Shown piece by piece: positions 27,071 to 38,640 of a stretch of DNA of 64,000 bases. The notes under the pieces are model-generated. The model worked only from the letters and a program-made list of their open reading frames with translations, was not told where the DNA came from and ran no database searches. The number at the start of each line of letters is the position of its first letter. Positions within the stretch are counted from its first letter, which is position 1. Where the stretch lies: the NCBI GenBank assembly GCA_003993805.1, contig RSEF01000031.1, positions 51,978,600 to 52,042,599 on the forward strand, read 5' to 3'. Made by a program: the position numbers and the translations under genes. This DNA is from Himantopus leucocephalus (lineage: Eukaryota > Chordata > Aves > Charadriiformes > Recurvirostridae).

Positions 27071-28533
27071 CTGCCCAACTGCAAGTGGTAAAGAGCTAGG
27101 TAAGCTCTGAGAAAAAAATGTTGTATATTGTTTCTTTGTTACATTTTTATTTAGTCTTCCTCTTTCAGTCACTGTCCAAGCCCAGGATACTGGAATAAAA
27201 GACTCTCTAGCTGAACCCAGTATAGCTAGTCTTACAATATTATGCTCCTGTGTTTATGTTATATAGAAACTCTGATTTCTTAGCCACCCCTATTTCAGGT
27301 GCGTCAAATTTTTCAAATTTGCACTAACATTTCTTATAATTAGTCTAGGTGAAAATAATTTTCTATTACTCTCTGTTGTCAGGATTTTATATTGAAAACT
27401 TCAGTAAAGTTGATGTTTACTTGTTTGGAGTATTGTGTTTTCGTGAAAAGTGTTGCCTCATGCATTTTTATTGTTTGTTGGTAGAAAAAGTGGTTTGCCA
27501 GCTAGTTAAGTTAAAATTGTTTTCAGTTTAGCATTTCGAGCCTAAGATATAAGAATAAAAATAATTTAAGGCAGCACGCTTATCTGCAGTTTAGAAGTTA
27601 TGAGGCCTTAGAATGCTGTCAGAAGTCTAAATAAATAACTGTCTTAATTTTGTGTGTAACTTTATCTGCTCAAAAACAAATGCCATTTTTGCTGTTTTCT
27701 AATTAATCTTTTTTATAAGTGTATCACTAAACCTGGTTGTTGAAAATTATGATGAGAGTCCTTACATTTTGTAGGGTTTGTTTGCACTGTGTGCTCATCG
27801 CAAATTATCAGCATCAGAACCAAAATATTTACTCTAAACCAAATGACCTCATTTGTGCAATGAAACAGCAAAACCCTATGTATGTTACTGACTCTTGCCT
27901 GTTTCAGCAGAAATTTGTTTGTGTTATTTGTGCTCTTTCTATCTATGTTCTTTCATAATCTTTTCTGTATAGCGTCTCCAACTGCAGGAGAATTTTACAG
28001 TCTGAGGAAGGAGGGAGAAAAGCTAGAAATTTTGGGATGACCACTACAAGAATTTCAGGTTTTGAGTGATTCAGCAAATTTACGTAGGGGAAGAGGACCC
28101 ATAACCTGGGTTACAGTGCATCTTCTGTTCCAAATTACACAAGAGCTGAGTAAACTCATTTGGGTTTCGAACATTTGAAAATGAAACTGAAGAGTTTTTC
28201 CATATGGATAGTAGAATTGTTTTGGCTTAAATTTACCTAAGAACTTGGATTAATTATATGTTAAAGAATGCAAGACCCATGGTTTTTGTGTTAAGATGGT
28301 AAAACACCTTTACGAGAATTTTTGAGAAATAAATTAGTATTTAGGTTGCATGACAGGCAAGGATAGAACAGAAGCTTAGATTGTTTTGAAAGGCTGTATA
28401 AAAAAAGTAGATCAAGCTTGATTTGTGCTTTATTATTGGTGTATGTTTATCATAACACTGTCTTAGTTTGGAGGATGTGGGAACAGGAGTATTCTGCTTG
28501 TTTCATGTGTTTTACATTTTTTACTACCAGGCC

Positions 28534-28680
28534 TTTTTTTTTTTTTCTTTTTCCCCAATGAATAGCTTTTATTACTTTTGGTTGTGGCACTGATGCCTTC
28601 ACTCGGGGCGTCTCCTCAGGCATGTAGTATCTACAGTGGCCGTATTTCATCCTTAGACTAGCTGGCATTTGAGGCTTTCC
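28534..28680 (-). mobile_element. Poly(A)-tailed insertion end (retrocopy or SINE-like), minus strand
   Basis: On the minus strand a hexamer AATAAA (28568-28573) is followed 15 bases later by an A-rich run (28534-28552: five A, one G, thirteen A). That is the hallmark of an mRNA-derived or LINE-mobilised insertion. The minus frame leading into it (about 28450-28668) includes MPASLRMKYGHCRYYMPEE and looks protein-like, but I cannot assign it to a gene. The 5' limit is unclear; it may reach into the GC-richer block to the right. It could instead be a genuine AT-rich repeat tail. Confidence 0.4.
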
Positions 28681-31450
28681 TGCTGCTTTGGAAAGGACTA
28701 TGCATTCGTCACTTTTTTGGTGTCATGAGGCTTGGATGAGATCTGAACAGAAACTTGAGATCTAGTGTCATCCTTCTCTAACCTCTAGTTTAGCAGGGTG
28801 GTTGATCAGCTAGGTCAGAGTGCTCCTTCCTACCTCCTGAAGACTACTAGTATCCATCTGTCCAGATATAGCCAGGCAAATGGTCTCTGGTAAGATGGAC
28901 TGCTTCATTCTTCAACAAGTGTGGAGTGTCCTTTAGATCTTAGGAAAATTTCTCCAGCTTCAATCCATTCTGCTGAAGTGAAAGGCCAAACTTGCAAATA
29001 AGTGCCCTCAGTTTCTCTGATGCTGTATGACTGCATCAGCTGCCTTGACACCAGCCTGGTCTGGCAAACCTTGCACAGTTTGATAGACATTCAATATTAG
29101 TTCTACCAGGGGCTTCTTCGTCTGTAAGCAAAGCTAAGAGTCACCTTGTTGGGGATGGCAGACTCCTGCCACCTGTCATTTGATGGCTGGAGTGGTAAAT
29201 CACCATGCCAGAAGAAATGAAGTACCCTTTATGCCCCCATGGCCTCTACGTCATTGGAAGTCAAAAGTAAAAATTTTCTAAATGTAGGGATGCTAACAGG
29301 GTGAAAGTTTTGAGCTTATTCCTTTGCTTCCTTCCAGTTTTGTGTCGTGAACCATCAAGATTTACTTACTTGCTACAAACAAACGCACCTTGTCTTTTCC
29401 ACCTCTTTGCCCTCCTACCCCCCAGAATGGACAACAGTCTTGTAGACAGCAGAAGCCTAAAGTACTTTATCTTCTTTCCTCGTAGCAAAATAATTGTGCT
29501 GTCCTTGATGAAGCTGAAAGACAGTTGTCCAGAAATGTCCTGTTCTTCCATGGTTTTAGTCTGAAAACTGAAGCTCCTTAAGGGCTATGCAACAAAGGCC
29601 TGTGTGCACTAATGTGCCTTAATGGCTCTGACCAGCATCTTCTGAGGCCACCACCACAGCCTGCCCAAGAGACCTCTTTCAGCTGAGGCCTGGGTCTTCA
29701 GTCCCTGCCCGAGCTGTTACATCATAGTCATATACCATCTTTCCGATGTCCGTCCACATCAGAGACGTTGTCTGTGACTGACCATGGACCCCATCGATTC
29801 AGACTTCTTGGCTTGAGCTTGAACCTGCCTTATCACCACAGTCCTCCCTAATGATCACTGAACTGTGTCTGACCTCTGGTTACCCTCACCAGCCCTGATC
29901 CTGACTCCAAGCTGTGAATTAACTTCCTGACTTGACCTCAGATTTGCATCATCACCATGAACTTGGCTGATGATCTGGACCCATGGTTGAAACCTGACTA
30001 TCATCTCTGGGTCTGTCCTTCTTGCCTTGCTTAGGTACAGTGGGACAGGGCCCTGGCTGGGGAGGAACCTGTCCTCATGGCCGTATTATCATGCTCTACT
30101 CTCTGTCCCTCAGGGAGCAGCCAGCCTTCGGTGCTCCCTGACACTGTGCTTGGTTGAGATCTTTTTTGTTGTGCCTAAAGATAGCTCATCGTACTGGCTT
30201 ATGATTTTTCTGCTGGCAGATTCAGCCTCCAGAGCAGTTCAGAAATCATCAGTATAGACAATGGTTTTGTACAGCAGAATTTTTGTGATTCTTATTCTTC
30301 ATAGAAGGAAGACTGAGGCTACACTCAGAAGCTCAGAACCTTTTCTTACACCTCTGTATTTGTTTAGCTCCTGACCTCACCTCTATTTAGAGCAGTATTT
30401 GCAAAATTGGCTCATTAGCACATTGACAATCATGGTATGTACCAGCCTTTCTGTTCCTTTTCAGAAGTTATTCTCACAAGGTTGTGCTTTAACAGGAGGT
30501 CAACATGTCCTGTTGTTAGGAGACACTGCAGAGGTCCTGTTGATACATGCCTGTAGCTGAAGAATCTGGTGCAGCTATTTCCTTGTACAAGGACTACGTG
30601 AATTAAACTCAGACACACAGAAAAAATGAAGTTTAGAGGAATGAGAGTAGCAAACTGCAGGAGGTTCAGGAAGGAAGTTGGTTTGTACAGGGTAACTTGC
30701 TATACGCTTCCTTCTATTCTGCAATTAGACTGGAATGCCATTGCTAACTCTGGTTGGTGGGAGGCTGAGATCAGCTTCAGGTACTTCTGGTCACCCTGTG
30801 CATGGTCCTGTGTGAGATGGGTACGTTGCTGTGAACAGCTTTAGACTGTTTTCATCGCAGAGGGATGTCTCTCTTTCCATATGATGTCACCTGGGTAAAT
30901 GAGTTATGTGAGTTCTCTGACCTAGCATCATAAGTCATGATCCATTCAGTAGCTTTTTCAAAGTAGTCATACACTACTCTGTGAGCAGGGTTGATTTTCC
31001 TCCAGACATGTTCATGACACTGAGACTTGGTTGAACATATATCACAGGGAATCCTCATGTCTATTTCACATCTGTCCACATGGAGGCCTGTGCTCTTCAC
31101 AACAATCTTCTACAAGACTTCCAGATCTGTTTCCACATTTTCTGTATGTCATTGCATTGGCTGCTTAACTGCTTGCTGTTACACAGTTCTTACATGTTTT
31201 TGTCCTGTCATTGTCCAATCAGATCAACATCTGAGGAGAAATGCCTTTTCATTCTCCACTGCTAAAAAATGGATTGTGATGTGCTCATTCAACCAACCTG
31301 GTCGGTGGTCTTCAAAGTTGAATTCTGCCATCAGCATTCTGAAACCTGACAGTCTGGGACATATAAAAGATCTTCCAATCAAATTTTGGATACTCGGGTG
31401 TGTGCACACTATTTGGTCGTCAGGCACTAAATAAATGGGTTGTCATTCTG
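28680..31450. other. GC-elevated block of uncertain origin
   Basis: This 2.8-kb stretch is clearly richer in G+C than the introns around it and lies between a poly(A)-type end and a CR1, which suggests one or more old insertions. At 29560-30010 it is quasi-repetitive, with many TGAC, CCTGA and CATCACC words, as in some LTR or minisatellite sequences. At 30852-31427 the minus strand has two frames (82 and 67 codons) of ordinary amino-acid mix, with pieces such as CDICSTKSQCHEHVWRK and GWLNEHITIHFLAVENE, separated by stops. I recognise no family. It may be a decayed retroelement or retrocopy; no function is claimed. Confidence 0.4.
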
Positions 31451-31669
31451 GGAGACAGTAAAACTGTGGACATGGAAATGACCACATATGAAAGGAAATT
31501 CACTTCTGGAGCTGTGGATAAGCTAAGAATTGAGGTTCAAGCTAATTTCTTTCAAAAGTTGGATTATCCAAGATCATGGTTTTGTTAACCAAACCCACAG
31601 GAATCTTACGCTTCTGCAACTGTAGAGACTGCACTTTTTAGTAAGACTCATTGTTTCTGTATGAGTAAA

Positions 31670-32009
31670 AGGAGATGGAACAGTGCCTTGCAGTGATAGT
31701 TCTGGAGCAACAGATGTCATCTACCTGGAAATGTGCAAAGCATTTGACACTGTTCCACATGACATCCTGGTCCCTAAATTGGAGACACATGGATTTGGCT
31801 GATGGACCAATGGATAAGGAACTGGCTGGATGGTGGCACTCAAAGAGTTGCGGTCAACAGCTCCANNNNNNNNNNNNNNNNNNNNNNNNNNNNNNNNNNN
31901 NNNNNNNNNNNNNNNNNNNNNNNNNNNNNNNNNNNNNNNNNNNNNNNNNNNNNNNNNNNNNNNNNTTTAAGGTCCCTTCCAACCTAAACCATTCTATGAT
32001 TCTATGGAT
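31670..32009 (+). mobile_element. CR1 LINE, reverse-transcriptase piece and 3' end, interrupted by an assembly gap
   Basis: Left of the gap the plus strand encodes CR1 reverse transcriptase: DVIYLEMCKAFDTVPHDIL and then a WLDGGTQRVAVNSS-like segment, with frameshifts and stops. Right of the gap is the CR1 3' terminus, GGTCCCTTCCAACC then ATTCTATGATTCTATGG, ending at about 32009. In an intact CR1 about 1 kb or more of coding sequence lies between these two points, so the 100-N gap is either much larger in reality or replaces a deleted copy. The 5' part of the element is absent (5' truncation is usual for CR1). Confidence 0.9.
31866..31965. other. Assembly gap, 100 N
   Basis: Exactly 100 N, the conventional placeholder for a gap of unknown length. 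It lies inside a CR1 element, which explains why assembly failed there. An open frame running across it on the plus strand has no meaning. Confidence 0.99.
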
Positions 32010-32453
32010 GAGTCAGGTGGGTAGGTCAAAGATTACCACCCTGAGCCAAGAGCCTCAAAAACTGTGAGCTGTGCAGAATAACACATAACTTTATGTGACC
32101 TGTGCAAGTCAGCAGCTGAGAACTGTTACTGGACCAGCACTTGTCCTTTCAAATACCCGTTGTATTATTACCATCAGTTTTGGTTGATGGCCAGGTTCAG
32201 TGATACATCAGCATGATTTGTGCTGATTGCTAACGTGAGGGTACGTGGCTTGACCCATCCATAGTGTTGTAACAAAAAGCTTGTCTAAATGATGCATGAA
32301 TCTTTGTCACATCTGGATCTTTGGTATATTTTCATGTCAACTGTAAGTCACATTCTGTTTTCTTCATCACAACAAAGCCTAACAGAGGACAAAAGAAGAT
32401 TTAAGAATGTGTTACCCATAGTATGTGGAGCTGTCTATAAATGCCATGTAGGT

Positions 32454-32474
32454 GGTTGGTTGGTTGGTTGGTTG
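32454..32474 (+). repeat. GGTT microsatellite
   Basis: About five tandem copies of GGTT (TTGG), directly followed by a T-rich run. It is a simple repeat and probably variable in length between individuals. Confidence 0.85.
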
Positions 32475-34949
32475 TTTTTCTCCTTCCAGAGAGGTCTTAG
32501 GGTCTGGGTTGTGTGATACATCCCATCTCCAGGATTCTCTGCCTTACAGCTTTGGTGCAAGATGATCGTTTAGCCTACTTTCCCTCGCATCAGCAATTCT
32601 CCGAGTATAATATTTATTACATGATGGTCTCAACTTTACTTTCTGTTTTCTAATGCTTTTATCTTGACCATCTTCTGGTCACAGAGGTTTGCACGTCACT
32701 TTATGTTGAATTGGATCATCATGTTCTCACTGCCCATAGTTTATAGGTTTCTGATGAGTTCCGAGTCTGACTGATCCAAGGAGTTTCAACTTCATGCTTC
32801 AAGCCTTCATGAGTGCACCTAAACCACTATTCTCTTACCTCCTTTCCCTTGACTGTGAGGGCTGACTGCTTATCAGATGACAGTGCATATGTTTGTTCCT
32901 TTTTATCAAAGACAAAATTTCTTCTATGCTTACCTCCAATTATTTTTTAATTTTGTATCAAAGTTTTATGTCAGCCATGAAATTAACCCAGTATTCTTCC
33001 GTACCTTCAAGCATCTAGAATTTTGCCTATCCTTCACAACCTAGAAGTGCAAAGGGCTTTTCTAGATGTTTGTAGAACATATGTAGTATTAAATAGTAAG
33101 CTTTTGCTCTGATGATGATATGTGTTCATTTGCATATACTATAATATACTTTGTCACATATTAAAGTGTTCTCTTCTTAATGGCATAAAAAAAGAGGGAT
33201 CTTTGAACTTAATATCTTCAGCTTCCAGCTGAAATATACTTTGCATGGTCATTGAAATTAAAAATAAAAGTTTTGACTTTTTTTTGAGTTTGGTAGTACA
33301 TTCTAAAATTAATATTACTGTGGTATACCTTTGGCTTCTAGGTCCACCTCCTTTCAGTCTAATGAGGACAGTATCACTTGGGACAATCAAATAATGGCAA
33401 GGTTTCTTTGTTCCTCCAGAGAGGGGGCAGGAGCATCACAAGGTTTTCAAATAATAGGAGACAGAACTAACGTTCCATTGATTTTTATGATGCGATTTGT
33501 GGTTCTTACATTTTGGAACTGTTATTTCTGGATGTCTGCAGACTCAGGCAATCATTTCATGTCAGTTAACTCAGTTTGTCTTACCTAGTTTTTCAGGCAA
33601 AGAAGAAAAATTCTCTGAAATGCTGAATGTCTTTTTTTGGAAGTTTAAGACTTAAAATTGGAAATCCAGTGATACAGATATTATTTACTTGCTATTCAGA
33701 GAAGAAAGGCACTAGCAGAGGCAATTACGCATAACACTTTCTTTTGCCATTCTTAGAAATGCAAGAGACTAGCATGCGTACACCTGTTTGGAACTTTGAG
33801 GAAATTCAGATGTGGATGCAAAACTCACAGTTCAGTCTCTAAGGCTGCAAAACTGGAATAGCAAATTAGGGGATTTGTATTCAGAGCTCAGCTCTGCTAC
33901 TTAGATCTAGGTCTATTTAAAAGTGATTTGTGAATACCTAAAAAAAATACCTAGGAACTTTGAGGAAAAAGGGAGGTACTGAGTACTTCAAAATTGCAAA
34001 GGTAAGAGAGATTTGACACATAAAAGTACATTTCAATCAATTTCTATTTGTTTTCGTCTTTCAGAGCTTCCTTTTCAAACTACTCTGGCTCTCACTCTGA
34101 CACTTTCTAGATAAACTGTTCTGCTGATGTTACATCAGCAACAGAGCTGCATAGGAACATGGTATCAGCTCACCGCAATTTGCATAGAAGTGCAAATTTG
34201 TTACATTTAAAGAAGTTATAAAATTAAAGTACTTAAAACCATGTGGTTTGGTTAATACTGAATTGGAAACAGCTCACAGTCTTTTATAGTCTGACTGTGC
34301 TCAAATCAGAGTTCCCTGGTTGATGTGACATGATTATATGTTATGACTACAAGTGTTAACCTTTCAAAATAAAATGTTCGGTTTCTTCTTTTAAATACCA
34401 AATGCTTATAGGTATGATACTTGCTGATATTTGTTCACTGACAGTCTCACTTGTTTTCAAACCCCACATATTTAAAGTTGTGGAGTGTCAGATTGATGTT
34501 TCTTTTCACTCAGATGTCATATTCATCAACTGTATTGTGCTAGCAGATTGTTAAACAGACAAGGTGACTTGCAGAGTGACAGTGTAGTGATGTGATGTCC
34601 CAAACCATTAAAACATAGTAATGACGTGTTTTTTCCTTTTGTTCAATCAGTTTTTGCAACACAGTGTTTTTTCTGTAATACACAGGTGAGAAGGTTTCTG
34701 AGTAGGTCTGTTGCTTAGAAAAAAATCCTAGTTCATGAATAACAAAACCTGGAATTCAGTTGAGAGAAGTTGTGAAATGCCAAAGATTTAGGAATAACAA
34801 ACATAACAGTATTTTACAATGAGGAAAAGATACATTATGCTATGATAAAAATGAAATTACTTGATATATTATGCTTTCTTACGTAATCACTTTTGCAGGT
34901 TCATTTTTTAAGCAATAGTAAAAGGTGTTTTATGATTTTACTTGAACAG

Positions 34950-35120
34950 CCTCCCAAGAATACCACAAAAAAGGAAGGAACTTCTGCTTAACACTGTATC
35001 AACTCAAATGTCTTTCTCAACTTATCAAACTTTTTTTATTAATGGAAGAAAAAATTGAAGAGCTCTCTGCAGAAATTCTGTTGGTGCCTTCATTTACAGA
35101 GAAGAATAAGAACGTTCAAG
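34950..35120 (+). CDS. KIAA0825: KIAA0825 coding exon
   Basis: 171 bases after acceptor TTGAACAG. The first two bases (CC) finish the Ala codon begun in the previous exon; then come SQEYHKKGRNFC, LYQLKCLSQLIKLFL and MEEKIEELSAEILL. These align with mammalian KIAA0825 (KGRNFC and LDQLKCLSQLIKAFL, from memory). The exon ends with one base, G, before donor GTAATG. The EEKIEEL stretch is Glu/Lys-rich and could be part of a helix. There is no internal stop. Confidence 0.92.
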
Positions 35121-37404
35121 GTAATGAATATTTTTCTCTATTTATTGATTCTGCTGCTTTGTGCAAAAGGATAATTTTATATGATTTTCAACATTAATTA
35201 TCTAATTTATGTCATTGTATTTTATGAACGAGTTTATTACAATATCCTCTGAAAATCCTTTTGAAATATGTGGATTTGGATTTGAGCAAAATGAATTGTG
35301 GAAAAGAACTGATAGTTGTGTGTAAAGATGTGATGTACAGTAGTTACTGATGGAGAATCATAATGAAAAGCTATAAACCACTGTAACATAGTATCTCCTA
35401 CTGAATTATCTGTAAAATCCTATGTTTCATGTAGGACAAAACAATACATGGAGTCTGATTTCCTTGAAACTGTGACTGTTTTTGAATTCGTCCTTGAAAG
35501 CTGCCTTGTTCGACAGAGAAAAACACTGACTTGAACATGAGTTTAATTGGTCTTAGTATACATGCAACTAAATGTTTTAGTATCTAGACCTGCTTTAACC
35601 TATAGCTGTCACAAACGCTTACTGATACATACTATGGTTACTATCATGCTTATTCCACTGGCTTCAGCGGGTGTTTTGTAGAAGTAGGCTCTACATCAGA
35701 AAGTAAACTGCTTCACGATCAAGCCTCGAGTTTGCATTTGCTTTAGATTCCAAGCTCACTCTGTTTTTCACCTAATTGCATTCATGTCATATGAGGAGAA
35801 CCTGAAATCCTGAAAATTCAGGTGAATAACACCTCCCAGGTCACAGTATGCTCATAAATGTTCTACTACTCTGCTACTTCTGCCAGTAGAGAGACTCCAG
35901 GTCACTCGAGAGCAAGTGGTTTCAAGAGCTTTGATTATATTGCAGGAAAGGATCAGACCAGAAATGAGGCCAGGCTGCTTAGGGAGAGAAGATAGGTGAA
36001 GTCAAATATTTGATATCTCTGTAGTCAAGCTGCAGGCGGAGAAGAAAGGTGTTTTGGGAATGTGGTCTCCTAAATTGATAAAAAATAAAAAAAAGGTGAA
36101 ATAAGAAGAGTTCTGAGGCACACATTTTGTTGATGGATCTTCATCTGAAATACTGACAATGAAATAAAGAAATACAGGTTGACCTATGTATATTTAGGAT
36201 ATACATTAAAGCTCAAATAAAATTTGCATTTGGTTCCATTTTTGCTGTTGGTTTCAATGTATTTCTGCCTCCTTTAAGCTTTCAGTTTTTCTAGTTCTCA
36301 AGAAATGTTAAGGTATTATACACTATGTTTTACGTTTCATGGCCTTGATCCTACAAAGAGGTGTTACAGTAAACTTCTCATGGGGATAATGTGGAGATAG
36401 CATATACATTCAGTGAGGGTAATTTTAAGTGTTCTGTTTATTTGCATATTCTGTGATAAAATGTAAAAAAATTTGAAAAACTCTTGAATGGGAAGTGTAT
36501 TTGACATGTTTAACTAACTACACTCTGAGACATGTGATCACCAATAATTCAGAGAACTTAATGATTGCAGCGTTAACAAGAAATATCTTACTTTCCAGGA
36601 AGTGTATTTAGGACTTTATCCTGCAGGCATTTCTCCAAGCTTAATTACATTCAGAACTGTTCCTCAAAAGTGTGTTAAGCTTTCTTCTTTGAGGAATATT
36701 CTTTTAGAGTAATCATGTCTATAGCAAGTAGGTTCCTAAATGGTACCTCTACATAATCACGTCTGAATGGGGAATATTATTAGATCTTGTAGGAGGCAGT
36801 CTTCTGTGAAAAAGGCCTATTCTAATGAAAATATAAAATTACTTTTGGCCTGAAACACAGGTGAAAATAAATGTTTTACAGGTGATGTTAGTCAAGTCAT
36901 CAGACATAGCTTTGTTTTTAGTGTTGCTGTTCTGATTGGGTGGTTTTATGCATAAAACTTTGCTCAGTTATATCAGTTTCTGGAGAATACACAAAGAGAG
37001 GACATGGCCAGAGAAACTTAAAAAGAAGTCTGGCTAGAAGGGTTTATTGGTGTTATTTTCACTTCATATTGTCAGAAATCTCAGTTGTAGTGATGAAGTG
37101 AAAGATGATTTGATATGGGAGAATGAGAGCTATGTTCCCAGTAGTTCCAGGTTCTGTTAAGTACCAAAAGGGATTTAAGATTTTCTTTTTTAATGTCCTA
37201 TATTGGGCTGGTAGTCTTATTTTTTTCATTGATGAAGGCTGAGTTTTGATAAGAAGGATTTATTGGAATCCTTGCTTTATATTCATCAGAACGCATTATA
37301 ATATGTGACTAGAAAATATAATGCCCATCTTCTCTACTTATTTAGAAGCCTTCTTACTAGAAATTTTGTTTAATTTAACAGAATATAGAGTGCAGATCTG
37401 TCCA

Positions 37405-37660
37405 AAGCATCTTTAAAGTAACTCCGGTACCAGTATCAGGTTTACAGTGCCGCACAGGCTGCAGAACCAGCCGAAGAAGCAGAGCAAATTACCCCAGATC
37501 GAACCGTGTGCTGTTGTCACCAGAGAGTTACCCATACTCTCTCTCACTGGTTTAAAGCCGAGTTGGGTATATCCAAACTACGCTGCAGTCGCTGCAGTCT
37601 AGGCATATCTGGAGTATCAGTCCTCTGCAAGTAGTACCGCTGGTAAATTAAGGGAAGCTG
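37405..37660 (+). other. GC-rich island upstream of the recombinase relic
   Basis: About 250 bases stand out from the AT-rich intron. They include CCGGTACCAG, a GCTGCAGTCGCTGCAGTC direct repeat and several CG dinucleotides. Words like GGTACC and GAAGAAGCAGAG recall, from memory, the gag-side repeats of reptile DIRS-type elements. It could be the 5' part of the same element joined to its 3' end by internal deletion. I cannot show this; it might also be an unrelated repeat. Confidence 0.3.
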
Positions 37661-37866
37661 GCCAATTCATAAAAGGTAGGCTAATATCCAAGTGAGCTAA
37701 AGGTTCCCTAGGCATCACATAGATTGGAACCTTGCACTTGCTTCCTTTTCTTTTTGGTTGCTTTTAGTATTCACGGGAGCCTTTTTATCTATGTAACTCA
37801 CGCAGAGATGCAACAAAAATAATGTTTTTTCATGGGCTTGTGTCAAGTGTTGCGTTTATGTGTATA

Positions 37867-38505
37867 GCTGTTTCAATGGCAGTTTTAGTTGATTTTTGTT
37901 CAGCATATCCCATAGTACTTCAATCTTGATATATAGAACATGTGTAAAGTTCCATCAGAAACAAAGTAGTTCTTTGGATGGTTCCTCTTTTTAAATTTTT
38001 TTTTGTCCCAAAGATGGCATCTGAGTTTCATCTAAACCAGACGGTTTCTTGGCCCTCATTTTTCCCTAAACCCAGCGATGACAAAGAGCAATGGCTGCAT
38101 AAATTGGATGTAAGAAGAACACTTAGGGTTTATCACAGAAGAATCAAAGATTTCATATCTTCTGACAGATTGTTTGTACTCTTAGGGGGTCTTAAGAGGG
38201 GTCAAATGGCTTCTAAGAGTTCCTTAGCTAGATGGTTAAGGGATTGTATTAGGGAGGCGTATGTAGTTAAGGGTAAAGAGGCTCCCAGGGTTTGTAAAGC
38301 TCATTACACTAGGACTATAGCTGCTTCTTGGGCGGAGAGGTCGAAGGCTTCCACATTGGAAATTTGCAAGGTGGCCACCTGGGCTTCTCTTCATACTTTT
38401 TCATTGCATTATCGCTTGGATGTAGTCTCTTCTGCGGATTCTGCTTTTGGTAGGAGGTTGCTTGTGAACCAAAAAAAGAACAGTGAAGAAAAGAAAGACA
38501 TGTAG
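37867..38505 (+). pseudogene. DIRS-like retrotransposon tyrosine recombinase (decayed)
   Basis: One reading frame runs from about 37867 to the stop at 38505. Its last 175 codons (from ATG 37978) are open. Counting from that Met, PKMASEFHLNQ (residues 11-21) and KLDVRRTLRVY (42-52) are typical of vertebrate DIRS-type recombinases. HYTR (109-112) is the HxxR box, Trp135 fills the H/W position, and Tyr145 in HTFSLHYRLDV fits the nucleophilic tyrosine ten residues later. Upstream in the same frame NKVVLW at 37960-37977 still fits the family, but stops occur at 37927 (TGA) and 37945 (TAA). The expected box-I arginine segment (SARR...) reads SAYP at 37900-37911. These enzymes integrate DIRS retrotransposons through a circular DNA copy. 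Here the enzyme must be dead. The gag, RT and RNase H parts were not recognised. A domesticated DNA-binding fragment is possible but unlikely. Confidence 0.75.
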
Positions 38506-38640
38506 TTCACAGTTCTAGCTGGCAACAAGACAAGTTTCTTTGCAGTGTGCACAATGGAATCCTATGAAGACCAATTTAGGTGGTTGAAAATAGATGTTAG
38601 AGGGAAGTACTGCCTACCAGTGTTCTCTGATGGTAACCCC
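38506..38640 (+). mobile_element. Probable 3' non-coding tail of the DIRS-like element
   Basis: After the recombinase stop come GTGTGCACAATGGAATCC and, further on, GGGAAGTACTGCCTACC then TGTTCTCTGATGGTAACC. From memory this order resembles the 3' tails of reptile DIRS-type elements (ACAATGGAATCCACATGA..., TACTTACCTGTAACTGG..., GAGATGGT). I could not identify inverted terminal repeats or a target duplication. The right edge is a guess. Confidence 0.4.

Larger units (their letters stand above)
13140..34949 (+). other. KIAA0825: KIAA0825 intron, 21.8 kb (the largest)
   Basis: Phase-1 intron, donor GTTAGT and acceptor CTTGAACAG. From 13140 to about 22500 it is AT-rich and mostly unique; a GC-richer patch at about 18650-19080 is unidentified, and an A/C-rich simple stretch lies at 14548-14590. 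From 22500 to 25100 it is free of recognisable repeats and dense in TAATTA, SOX-like and forkhead-like words. From 26655 onward it is repeat-laden: an ancient CR1/L3-like piece, a GC-elevated block at 28534-31450, a gapped CR1 at 31670-32009 and a GGTT microsatellite at 32454-32474. From 33100 to the acceptor nothing stands out. Confidence 0.85.

Noticed and set aside
29560..30010. Possible endogenous retrovirus LTR
   Set aside because: The TGAC-rich texture is suggestive, but I found no TG...CA ends, polyadenylation layout, primer-binding site or target duplication, so I describe it only as quasi-repetitive.
30430..30618. Reverse-transcriptase-like stretch on the minus strand (LLLKHNLVRITSEKEQKGWY)
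   Set aside because: It faintly resembles the start of a DIRS RT, but the expected continuation is absent and stops follow at once; too weak to annotate.
31027..31434. Plus-strand 135-codon frame in the GC-elevated block
   Set aside because: No recognisable domain, no splice or promoter context, and overlapping minus frames of similar quality; not supported as a gene.
31675..32067. Open frames running through N runs (also 55821-56048)
   Set aside because: The frames exist only because N codons are not stops; the flanks are CR1 fragments.
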